Origin: Mycolicibacterium tusciae
GTDB taxonomy: Bacteria; Actinomycetota; Actinomycetes; Mycobacteriales; Mycobacteriaceae
Direction: 5' to 3'
Assembly: GCF_002086795.1 (NCBI RefSeq)
Contig: NZ_MVIM01000013.1
Span: forward strand, 62,001-126,000
DNA length: 64,000 nucleotides
Shown: one piece after another, positions 17,072-24,207 of the stretch
Layout: each line of letters opens with the position of its first letter
Numbering within the stretch: position 1 is the stretch's first letter
Position numbers and translations under genes: made by a program
The notes under the pieces: model-generated
Told to the model about the DNA's origin: nothing
The model's input: only the letters and a program-made list of their open reading frames with translations
The model's database searches: none

Positions 17072-17535
17072 CGTTCGGCGCGCTCCTTCAGCCGCTGCAG
17101 GGTCAACTTGATGTGCTTGGCATTGGCCGTGTCGCGGTCACGTACGCCCGTAGCGATGCCCGCCGGTGTGCGAAACCAACCGGGCCGCTTGTCCCAGGTT
17201 CGCTCGGTGACGGTGCAGCCGCCGTCGGTCGCGGTGATGTCATAGCGCCAGTGCGCGACGGGGATGACAAGACTCTTCACGTCGAACGCGAACGCGCGCC
17301 CCGGCTCGGCGTCGGTGACGGTGCAGGTCGTCGTCCACTTCTTACTGCCCTGCTGGTTGCGGCCCTTGAAAACGGCCCCCGGTGCGACGCGGTCGCCCCT
17401 GTGCCAAACCATCTCGGTGGCCTCCTCAGCCAGCGTCGACAGCGTGGGAAGGTCGGTGATCAGCGCGTATACCGTCGCCGGCTCGGCCGCGATGTCTGTC
17501 GAGGCCTCGGCGGAGGCGGGACCGTGTGCACTCAT
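17068..17535 (-). CDS. SRPBCC (START-like) family protein
   Basis: 155 aa. Typical polyketide-cyclase/START pattern: ASTDIAAEPATVYALITD at the N-terminus, TCTVTDAEPGRAFAFDV in the middle, GGCTVTERTW and a long C-terminal helix ending LTLQRLKERAE. These proteins bind hydrophobic ligands in a deep cavity; no catalytic residues can be assigned. Divergent from the DUF427 gene with 59 bp between. Confidence 0.85.
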   Translation of the reverse strand: MSAHGPASAEASTDIAAEPATVYALITDLPTLSTLAEEATEMVWHRGDRVAPGAVFKGRNQQGSKKWTTTCTVTDAEPGRAFAFDVKSLVIPVAHWRYDITATDGGCTVTERTWDKRPGWFRTPAGIATGVRDRDTANAKHIKLTLQRLKERAER

Positions 17536-17594
17536 CTCGCGATCGTAGCCAGCGGTACCGGAATCCTGAGCGGTACTGCCACGTTGAACGAGTC

Positions 17595-17969
17595 ATGAGC
17601 GATCGCCCCGTACTCCAGCCCACAGCTGCCCATCCGATCACCGTCGAGCCGACGGGCAAGCACGTCACCGTTCGTATCGACGGCGAGGTCGTCGCCGACA
17701 CCGACAATGCGCTGACCCTGCAGGAGTCGACGTATCCCGCCGTGCAGTACATCCCGAAGGCCGACGTCGTGCAGTCCGCGCTGCGCGACAGCGATACCGA
17801 GACGTACTGCCCGTTCAAGGGCGTGGCGAGCTATCACCACGTCGTCACGGGATCCGGCGACACCGTCGAGGACGCGATCTGGACGTACCTCGAGCCGCAC
17901 CCCGCGGTGGCCGCGATCGCCGGTCACGTGGCGTTCTACCCGGACAAGGCTGTCGTCACCGTCACCTAG
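17595..17969 (+). CDS. DUF427 family protein
   Basis: 124 aa, one DUF427 domain. Diagnostic blocks are KHVTVRIDGEVVADTDNAL, STYPAVQYIPKADV, ETYCPFKGVASYHHV and HVAFYPDKAV. Mycobacterial members are small cytosolic proteins of unknown function. Start ATG 17595 gives the usual length. The AlkA-like gene begins 9 bp downstream, so the two are probably co-transcribed. Confidence 0.88.
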   Translation: MSDRPVLQPTAAHPITVEPTGKHVTVRIDGEVVADTDNALTLQESTYPAVQYIPKADVVQSALRDSDTETYCPFKGVASYHHVVTGSGDTVEDAIWTYLEPHPAVAAIAGHVAFYPDKAVVTVT

Positions 17970-17978
17970 TCTGAGGCG

Positions 17979-18893
17979 GTGCGGAGCGTCGAGTGCAGTG
18001 TCGTTTTCGCGGGTCCGGCCGGCCCGGGATTGACGCTGTCACCGCTGCGCCGCGGCCGCGCCGATCCGTGCTATCACGACGCCCGGGACGGTGCGATCTG
18101 GCGCACCAGCCTCATGCCCAGCGGACCGGTCACCGCGCGCCTGACCAAATCGGCTCGCGACACCGTTGACTGCGAGGCATGGGGCAGCGGCGCACGGGAA
18201 TTCGCCGAATCGCTACCTGCCCAACTCGGACGCGACGACGACTCGTCGGGCTTCCAACCGGTCGAGCCGACCATCGCCGCCGCGCATCGGCGGGTTCCGC
18301 ATCTGCGGCTGGGACGCACCGACCGCGTACTGGAAGCGCTCATCCCGGCCGTGCTCGAACAACGGGTCTACGGCAAGGACGCCCGCGCGGCGTGGCGAAA
18401 ACTCGTCACGAAATACGGGGCACCCGCTCCCGGGCCGGCCCCCGCGCACATGCGGGTGTCACCACCGGGTGAGGTGTGGCGGCGCATCCCCTCCTGGGAG
18501 TTTCACCTCGCCAACGTCGACCCCGGCCGCGCCCGCACGATCGTCGGCTGCGCGCAGCGGGCCGACTCGCTGGAACGCCTGGCCGCCGGCCCGACGGAGC
18601 AGGCCCGCAGCGCGCTCATGTCGCTACCCGGCGTCGGCGAATGGACGGCGGCCGAGACGGCGCAGCGCGCCTTCGGCGACGCCGACGCGTTGTCGGTCGG
18701 CGACTACCACCTGGCCAAGATGGTCGGCTGGAGTCTGCTCGGCCATCCCATCGACGACCCCGCGATGGTCGCGATGCTCGAACCGCTGCGCCCGCACCGC
18801 CACCGTGCGGTTCGCCTGCTGGAAGTCAGCGGTCTGGCGGCCAATCCGCGGTTCGGTCCGAGGATGCCGATTCCAAACCTTGCCGATATGTGA
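17979..18893 (+). CDS. DNA-3-methyladenine glycosylase (AlkA/HhH-GPD family)
   Basis: 304 aa from GTG 17979. The HhH-GPD core includes LIPAVLEQRVYGKDARAAW, the hairpin LMSLPGVGEWTAAET and the catalytic aspartate in SVGDYHLAKMVGW. The N-terminal part is divergent from E. coli AlkA, as usual in mycobacteria. It removes alkylated bases to begin base excision repair. Likely operon with the DUF427 gene. Confidence 0.9.
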   Translation: MRSVECSVVFAGPAGPGLTLSPLRRGRADPCYHDARDGAIWRTSLMPSGPVTARLTKSARDTVDCEAWGSGAREFAESLPAQLGRDDDSSGFQPVEPTIAAAHRRVPHLRLGRTDRVLEALIPAVLEQRVYGKDARAAWRKLVTKYGAPAPGPAPAHMRVSPPGEVWRRIPSWEFHLANVDPGRARTIVGCAQRADSLERLAAGPTEQARSALMSLPGVGEWTAAETAQRAFGDADALSVGDYHLAKMVGWSLLGHPIDDPAMVAMLEPLRPHRHRAVRLLEVSGLAANPRFGPRMPIPNLADM

Positions 18894-18909
18894 CGTGTCT
18901 TCCACGCCC

Positions 18910-18934
18910 GGTTTTGTCCGGTAGCCCGCGGGTA
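18910..18934 (+). promoter_or_regulatory. SigF-type promoter of dps
   Basis: GGTTT (18910-18914), a 15-bp spacer, then GGGTA (18930-18934) match the mycobacterial SigF consensus GGTTT-N15-17-GGGTA exactly. Transcription would start near 18941, about 30 nt before the dps ATG. M. smegmatis dps is reported to use SigF/SigH under starvation, which fits. Confidence 0.8.
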
Positions 18935-18972
18935 CACGTCGCGAGACGGTCAATCATGCGAAGGAGCTACTG

Positions 18973-19530
18973 ATGACTACGTTCACCATTCCCGGCCTCT
19001 CGGACAAGCAGGGCGCCGAGGTGGCCGAAATTCTGCAGAAGTCGCTGAGCGCGTACAACGATCTGCATCTGACCTTGAAGCACATTCACTGGAACGTCGT
19101 CGGCCCGAACTTCATCGGCGTGCACGAGATGATCGACCCTCAGGTCGAACTCGTTCGCGGATACGCCGACGACGTCGCCGAGCGCATTGCCGCCCTCGGC
19201 AAGTCGCCCCAAGGTACGCCGGGCGCGATCATCAACGACCGCACGTGGGATGACTACTCCGTGGGCCGCGACACGGTGCAGGCGCACCTGGCCGCCTTGG
19301 ACCTCGTTTACACCGGTGTGATCGAGGATTTGCGTAAGGGCATCGACCGCCTCGACGACCTCGACCTGGTGTCCCAGGACCTGTTCATCAGCCAGGCGGG
19401 CGAGCTGGAGAAGTTCCAGTGGTTCGTGCGGGCGCATCTGGAGAACTCCGGCGGCCAGCTGTCCAACGCGGGCGCCAAGACCGAGAAGGCGGCCGCCAGC
19501 CGCGCGAAGAAGAAGACCGCGACCAAGTAG
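18973..19530 (+). CDS. dps: DNA-binding ferritin-like protein Dps
   Basis: 185 aa, very close to M. smegmatis Dps1: ITIPG-like start, LKHIHWNVVGPNFIGVHEMI, the ferroxidase ligands in HEMIDPQVELVRGYADDVAE, then TWDDYSVGRDTVQAHLAALD. The Lys/Ala-rich C-terminal tail (AAASRAKKKTATK) is the DNA-binding extension. The dodecamer oxidises iron with peroxide, stores it and compacts DNA in starvation. SD AAGGAG is 6 nt before the ATG, a SigF-type promoter lies upstream and a strong hairpin follows. Confidence 0.96.
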   Translation: MTTFTIPGLSDKQGAEVAEILQKSLSAYNDLHLTLKHIHWNVVGPNFIGVHEMIDPQVELVRGYADDVAERIAALGKSPQGTPGAIINDRTWDDYSVGRDTVQAHLAALDLVYTGVIEDLRKGIDRLDDLDLVSQDLFISQAGELEKFQWFVRAHLENSGGQLSNAGAKTEKAAASRAKKKTATK

Positions 19531-19542
19531 CGGCCTGATCCA

Positions 19543-19578
19543 AACTCGCCGCCGCACAGTGCTGTGCGGCGGCGAGTT
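19543..19578 (+). terminator. Hairpin terminator after dps
   Basis: Perfect 17-bp arms (19543-19559 and 19562-19578) with a minimal turn, beginning 12 bp after the dps stop. No U-run follows, which is common for mycobacterial terminators. It could also serve the minus-strand CDP-alcohol transferase that ends at 19604. Confidence 0.7.
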
Positions 19579-19603
19579 CGCGTTTACGGGGGTGTAGTCG
19601 GGT

Positions 19604-20218
19604 CTACGCTGCGGCTGTTGTGAGTTCGCGGTGTGCTGCGGCCAACCGTAGGGCGGCGGTGAGCACCGACCCGACGACGATCGTCGCGCCGACCACCGGG
19701 ATGGCGGCCGGTGCCGCGGCGGCCACGACGGCGGCGAGGCAGCGTTCGGTCTTGCCGAAGGGCCCGCCGTTGCGCCGGGTTGCGCCCGCCCCTGCGGCGG
19801 CCAGTGAGGCGAATGTCGGCAGCGTCGCCGCCAGCGCGGCGGCAAGGACCCAGATCACCGGCCAGGACAGCCAGTTCATGGCGGGGCCGCCCTGAGATGC
19901 CGCCCAGACCGCGAGTCCGGCGAACATCAGCAGATCCGAGGCACGGTCTCCGATTTCGTTCAGTGCGAACCCCCAGGGCCGGCAGACCTTCCTGGCCCGC
20001 GCGACCGCGCCGTCGAGATTCGCCCCGGCGAGCCGGACGCCGAGCCACAACACCGCCAGTGGCCACCAGCCGGCCGCGATGCTGACTGCCGCCGCTGATG
20101 CGCCGAAAATGCCGACCGCGGTGAAGAAATCCGGTGAGGTGCCCTGAATCTCGGCGCGCTGCAGGAAGATCCGGAGCCGTTGGGTGTACCAGGGTTTCAG
20201 TGCGTAGAGTCCGTCCAT
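19604..20218 (-). CDS. CDP-alcohol phosphatidyltransferase family membrane protein
   Basis: 204 aa with about six hydrophobic segments. The CDP-alcohol motif region reads LAGANLDGAVARARK, then GFALNEIGDRASD. Of the four canonical aspartates (D-x2-DG-x2-AR-x8-G-x3-D-x3-D) the second and fourth remain; the first is Ala and the third Asn. An LNE-GD form resembles a known variant subgroup (E. coli YnbA-like), so it may be active with altered metal binding. It makes or exchanges a phospholipid headgroup; the substrate is unknown. It lies 2 bp after the acyltransferase, so one operon. Confidence 0.82.
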   Translation of the reverse strand: MDGLYALKPWYTQRLRIFLQRAEIQGTSPDFFTAVGIFGASAAAVSIAAGWWPLAVLWLGVRLAGANLDGAVARARKVCRPWGFALNEIGDRASDLLMFAGLAVWAASQGGPAMNWLSWPVIWVLAAALAATLPTFASLAAAGAGATRRNGGPFGKTERCLAAVVAAAAPAAIPVVGATIVVGSVLTAALRLAAAHRELTTAAA

Positions 20219-20220
20219 CG

Positions 20221-21111
20221 CTACGCCGCTCCCGCCATGGATACCCGCTGCGGTTCCCGCTGAGCGACCGCGCGGCTGTCCGGTACCAGTCGGAGCGTGC
20301 CTGTATTGGTCCGCGTGCGACGCCCGTTGCGCAATGCCATGACCTCGCGTCGCAGATCCTGCGCGGCGATTGCGGCCGGGTCCATCGGCTCCCCGATCCG
20401 AACCTCCATCGGGTTGGGGGTCAGGCGCCCACCCTTGGGCAGCACGTCGGCCGTGCCCAACAGCGCAACCGGGATGACCGGCACACCGCATTCCTTTGCC
20501 AAATGGATCGCGCCGGAACGGAACTCGCCGATGTTGCCGTCGGTGCCCCGGGTGCCCTCCGGATAGATCACGACAGTTCGACCCGCCGCGAGCGCCGGTT
20601 TGACCGCTGCAACCAGCGCGGCATACGACGAGCCGCCTGAACGCCGCACCGGAAGGCCACCTGCGAGGCTGGTCAGCACGAACCGGCGCACCGGCACGTC
20701 GAACCAGTAGTCGGCAGCCGCAACGAACACCGGCTTCGCCTTGGGCGGCAACGCGGCGAGGAGAACAGCCGTGTCGGCGTGAGAGCTGTGGTTGGCGACG
20801 AGGATGCAGCCACCTTCGTGACGCCAGCGGCCGATCATCGTCAGTCCGCCGGAGCAGCCGACCACGGTCCGCCACAGGTAGTGCCGGAACGCGGCGGCGA
20901 ATCGGCCCGCGCGCATCCACCGATGGACGGCGACGAGGAGTAGTCCGACGACGCACGCGGCCTCGATCCAGGGAACGGTGGCCGGCGCGGCGTTCAACAA
21001 GATGGCGAGGTTGTTGAACAGCTCGGGGGTGTGGCCGTGCATTGCCGAACGGTGCAGGTAATCGCCCAGGCCGGGCATGTACCACGGGTTGAGTGCGCGA
21101 AGCGCGTTCAT
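20221..21111 (-). CDS. PlsC-type lysophospholipid acyltransferase
   Basis: 296 aa. The acyltransferase core has NHSSHAD (HxxxxD), then VYPEGTRG (YPEGT) and PVIPVALLG. Ahead of it, residues 1-40 (MNALRALNPWYMPGLGDYLHR...) closely resemble the N-terminus of the neighbouring CDP-alcohol transferase (MDGLYALKPWYTQRLRIFLQR), although the rest of the proteins is unrelated. Membrane segment near 45-65. SD AGGAGAGGAG precedes the ATG. The pair probably acts in sequence on one phospholipid at the inner membrane. Confidence 0.9.
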   Translation of the reverse strand: MNALRALNPWYMPGLGDYLHRSAMHGHTPELFNNLAILLNAAPATVPWIEAACVVGLLLVAVHRWMRAGRFAAAFRHYLWRTVVGCSGGLTMIGRWRHEGGCILVANHSSHADTAVLLAALPPKAKPVFVAAADYWFDVPVRRFVLTSLAGGLPVRRSGGSSYAALVAAVKPALAAGRTVVIYPEGTRGTDGNIGEFRSGAIHLAKECGVPVIPVALLGTADVLPKGGRLTPNPMEVRIGEPMDPAAIAAQDLRREVMALRNGRRTRTNTGTLRLVPDSRAVAQREPQRVSMAGAA

Positions 21112-21242
21112 CGGGTATCTCCTCTCCTTCTCGTCGGTTGGCCGGGCGATCTGCCTGTCCGTTGATGAAGAGAGTTAACGAATACGCACTTGGAGATTTC
21201 TAAAGGCTTCCAAAAGCCCCTGAGCAGCCCTGAAGGCCGAAA

Positions 21243-21269
21243 CCCCGGTGCGACGACGTCGCACCGGGG
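21243..21269 (-). terminator. Hairpin terminator after aqpZ
   Basis: 12-bp perfect arms CCCCGGTGCGAC / GTCGCACCGGGG around a 3-nt loop, about 30 bp after the aqpZ stop. On the minus strand it is followed by TTT, consistent with intrinsic termination between aqpZ and the acyltransferase operon. Confidence 0.6.
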
Positions 21270-21297
21270 CTTGAGGGGGGCTGCGGGTGACCTGCGG

Positions 21298-22074
21298 CTA
21301 CGTGGTGGGTGACTCGTCGAGGGCGTCGTCGCGCACCGGACGGTCGGCCAGTTCCTCGTTCCTGCCGAACAGGAACGGGTAGGCGATGCCTGCGATCGCG
21401 GCACCGACCAGCGGCGCCAACCAGAACGCCCACAGCTGCATCGGTGCGCCGTCACCGTTGAAGAATGCGACGGCCGTAGACCGCGCCGGGTTGACCGAGG
21501 TGTTCGAGATGGGGATCGAGATCAAGTGGATCAGTGTCAGCGTGAGGCCGATCGACAAGCCCGCGAACCCTTTCGGTGCCCGGTCGTCGGTGGACCCGAG
21601 AATGACCAACAGGAAGATGCCGGTCAGCACCACCTCGGTGATCAGGACGGCCGCCAGGGAGTAGCCACCCGGCGAGTGTTCGCCGAAACCGTTGGCGGCC
21701 ATGTTGCCGGTCGCCGTCCAGCCGTCCTGCCCCTTGGCGACGACGTAGATGACGACGCCTGCGACCAGTCCGCCGACGACCTGGGTGACCCAGTAGGCGG
21801 GCAACACCTTCCACTCCACGCGGCGCGCCAGCGCAGCACCGAGCGTCACCGCGGGGTTGAAGTGACCACCGGAGATCGTGCCGAAGGCGTACACGCCGGT
21901 GAGCACGGTCAAACCGAAGGCGAGCGCGACACCGAGAAAGCCGATACCCAGGGACACCCCGTCTGCGGAGGCGAATTTGGCGGCGAACACCGCGCTGCCG
22001 CAGCCACCGAGAACGAGCCAGAACGTCCCGATGAACTCCGCTGCCAGTCTGTGCAGCATGGTGGGCTCGCGCAT
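21298..22074 (-). CDS. aqpZ: Aquaporin Z-type water channel
   Basis: 258 aa with six membrane helices and two NPA half-helices, GHFNPAVTLG near residue 71 and TSVNPARSTAV near residue 196. The arginine after the second NPA is present, and His/Cys-lined filter residues fit the water-selective AqpZ group rather than glycerol facilitators. The C-terminal cytoplasmic tail is acidic. SD AAGGAGG lies just before the ATG. Monocistronic, with a hairpin terminator behind it. Confidence 0.93.
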   Translation of the reverse strand: MREPTMLHRLAAEFIGTFWLVLGGCGSAVFAAKFASADGVSLGIGFLGVALAFGLTVLTGVYAFGTISGGHFNPAVTLGAALARRVEWKVLPAYWVTQVVGGLVAGVVIYVVAKGQDGWTATGNMAANGFGEHSPGGYSLAAVLITEVVLTGIFLLVILGSTDDRAPKGFAGLSIGLTLTLIHLISIPISNTSVNPARSTAVAFFNGDGAPMQLWAFWLAPLVGAAIAGIAYPFLFGRNEELADRPVRDDALDESPTT

Positions 22075-22203
22075 GCGTCCTCCTTCGTTGGTGTGACGCC
22101 GTGTGCTGAGAGTGACATGAATTCACGAACCTCGAAGTGGACGTGGCCAAATCGTGCCGTGATGGAAATCAACGGGACCGCGCCGTGATCTGAGCTTCGC
22201 CGG

Positions 22204-23262
22204 TTACGCGTCGACGGGATTGCAGCGGTTGACGATCAGAGGGTCGGTCTTGGTGAACGGGAATGCCGGGAGATCGTCGATGTGCATGTTGAACGTCGCG
22301 GCCAGCACTTCCCGCGAGTACGCGCTCGCCGATGCGCGATACCCGATGTCGCCGGGCATGGGCTGGTCGAAGAAGATCGCGAAGTGAATGTCGGGGGCGT
22401 CGACGACCTCGATGTGGTGTGGGTAGGCGCGAGGGATGAAGTAGACGTCGCCCTCCTTGAGGTAGTAGGTGTCGACCGAGCCGTCGGGGTCCATCACCGT
22501 CATCCGACCGTTTCCCTTGTGGACGTAGCCCATTTCGGCGGTGATGGGATGCCAGTGAGGTTCCCGCATACCGTCCTCGCGGATTCGCAGGGAGTACATC
22601 GACAAATCCTTCAGCGCAGGCCAGTACTGGGACCGCGCCAGCCGCGCCGAACCGACTGCGACACCGATGGCCGGACTCTGCGCCTCGACGGCGAACTTGT
22701 GTGGATCGTCGAACCGGGCGGTTGACGGAACGTCCGGACTTCCGGCGCGAGCGGCGAACTTTCGGTCCGTGGTGTCACGGCGCATCGTGGCGAAGTCAGC
22801 GGCGGGCAGGTCATAGGTGTTGCCGAGCACGGCGTCTGTCATTGCACCGAAAGATGCTGCCAGACCGAAGTCTTCGGGCCGCTCGCTGCGGAACGCGAGA
22901 ATGAACTCGGCGGGGTCTTCTCCGATGTTCTCGATGTGATGTAGTGACCCGGAGTCGATGTGAAACATCTCGCCCGGCCCGACGGTGAAGCTGGAGAACT
23001 TGCTGTAGCTGTCGAGCACCGACACCAGCGAGGTGCCGGATATGCAGTAGGTGAGCTCGTTGCAGTTGGCATGCCAGTGTGGTGTGCGCATTGCGCCGGG
23101 GTTGACCACGATCCGTTTGATCGACATACCGGACAGGATCGGGAACGTGTCGGCGGTGACTCGCGTGATGGACCCGAGGTCGTTGTGCTCGACGACTTCG
23201 CCGTGGGTCAACGAGGTGGCGTGAAGGCTTGGGGTCTGGGGTGTGGAAGGCATATCCCACAT
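22204..23262 (-). CDS. Bicupin (oxalate-decarboxylase-like) protein
   Basis: 352 aa with two cupin domains. The first has PHWHANCNELTYCISG (about 61-76) and FHIDSGSLHHIENIG. The second has PHWHPITAEMGYVHKG (about 240) and FIPRAYPHHIEV. Each supplies the His-His-Glu/His metal ligands for manganese or iron. The architecture matches oxalate decarboxylases/oxidases, but the lid residues that decide activity cannot be identified by eye, so the substrate is open. A second in-frame ATG lies at 23253. A 35-bp inverted repeat stands 19 bp upstream of the start. Confidence 0.85.
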   Translation of the reverse strand: MWDMPSTPQTPSLHATSLTHGEVVEHNDLGSITRVTADTFPILSGMSIKRIVVNPGAMRTPHWHANCNELTYCISGTSLVSVLDSYSKFSSFTVGPGEMFHIDSGSLHHIENIGEDPAEFILAFRSERPEDFGLAASFGAMTDAVLGNTYDLPAADFATMRRDTTDRKFAARAGSPDVPSTARFDDPHKFAVEAQSPAIGVAVGSARLARSQYWPALKDLSMYSLRIREDGMREPHWHPITAEMGYVHKGNGRMTVMDPDGSVDTYYLKEGDVYFIPRAYPHHIEVVDAPDIHFAIFFDQPMPGDIGYRASASAYSREVLAATFNMHIDDLPAFPFTKTDPLIVNRCNPVDA

Positions 23263-23280
23263 GCTCGCGCCGAAATCGGA

Positions 23281-23315
23281 GTTTTGTAGAGGTTCTCGAA
23301 CTTTCGCTACAAAAC
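23281..23315 (-). promoter_or_regulatory. Long inverted repeat upstream of the bicupin gene
   Basis: Arms GTTTTGTAG (23281-23289) and CTACAAAAC (23307-23315) are perfect and flank a 17-nt centre that itself contains GTTC-t-CGAAC. It lies between the thioesterase stop (23329) and the bicupin start. The AT-rich arms and absence of a U-tract favour an operator over a terminator. Confidence 0.5.
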
Positions 23316-23328
23316 CAGGATTTCGTGG

Positions 23329-24144
23329 CTAGGCGTAGGCGGTGAGGCGTGCGACGATCGCCACCTTGCCGTCGGGGCCGATGGCTGTCGCCTCGCCGAT
23401 GCCGCTACGGCGGCCTACTCGTAAAGCCGTTCCGACGTAACGTGATTCGGGGCCGCCTTCCCGAGTGCTGAAGAACTGTCGGATGAAATTCACTCGTAGC
23501 GATGCGGTACGCAGCGGCCGATCGTCGCGGCCTGCGTTGACTGCCGCCGACGCCACAAGTTCGAGTGCCATCGCCGACACCCCGCCGTGCACGATGCCGA
23601 GGCTGTTGTTCAGCACCGGATCAGGCAACTGCTGGAGGGCTTTGGCCGAACCACCACTCTCGGCGACTCGAACCGCCATCCGGTCGGCCAGCGAACCGGG
23701 CGGCAGGGGACCCGTTGGTCCGTCGGGGAACTCGCCGATGTGCTCCGGCGCGCTGATGAAGAAGGACCGCACCGTGGCGGTGGCCAGCGTGATGCCGCGA
23801 TGGGACAACTCGCACAGGCCCAGCCCGACGTCGCTCTTGGCGGCGAACGGCTTCGACATCGCGGTGACCGGCTCGCCGGGGTCTTCGGCGATGACGTCGA
23901 CCGCGTCGGGGCGGACTTCGAATGACAGCTCACTGGACACCGTCCACTCGCCGGGGCCTCGGCGGCGGTGGTTGACCAGACCGCCGACGTGGTCGACCAG
24001 CATTGCCAGCGGCGCGATCGTGAGCGTGCCGGTAAGCGGGTTGACCATCGCGCCTGCGGGTATCGACGCCACGCAGCCGTCGGGACCGTCTTCGGACGTG
24101 ACGATGCCGAAACGGCCCAATGGGGTGTTCAACGGGTGAGCCAT
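23329..24144 (-). CDS. Acyl-CoA thioesterase-like (hotdog-fold) protein
   Basis: 271 aa starting MAHPLNTPLGRFGIV. The second half has the PaaI-type pattern LNNSLGIVHGGVSAMALELV followed by LRTASLRVNFIRQF and RRSGIGEATAIGPDGKVA. The first half also resembles a hotdog domain (NPLTGTLTIAPLAMLVDHVGG), giving a double-hotdog arrangement. Probably hydrolyses an acyl-CoA. It diverges from the copper ATPase gene across the CsoR-like palindrome. Confidence 0.8.
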   Translation of the reverse strand: MAHPLNTPLGRFGIVTSEDGPDGCVASIPAGAMVNPLTGTLTIAPLAMLVDHVGGLVNHRRRGPGEWTVSSELSFEVRPDAVDVIAEDPGEPVTAMSKPFAAKSDVGLGLCELSHRGITLATATVRSFFISAPEHIGEFPDGPTGPLPPGSLADRMAVRVAESGGSAKALQQLPDPVLNNSLGIVHGGVSAMALELVASAAVNAGRDDRPLRTASLRVNFIRQFFSTREGGPESRYVGTALRVGRRSGIGEATAIGPDGKVAIVARLTAYA

Positions 24145-24176
24145 CGCGATCCAGCGTGACGACACCGCCGCTGGCC

Positions 24177-24200
24177 ATATACCCCATGGGGGTATATACT
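24177..24200 (+). promoter_or_regulatory. CsoR/RicR-like copper operator overlapping a -10 box
   Basis: Perfect arms ATATACCCC (24177-24185) and GGGGTATAT (24189-24197) flank ATG. C-tract/G-tract palindromes of this type are bound by CsoR-family copper sensors. The right arm runs into TATACT (24195-24200), a good -10 hexamer placed 7 bp before the A of the ATPase ATG (24208). This implies a copper-induced, leaderless transcript. Confidence 0.75.
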
Positions 24201-24207
24201 CACCGTC

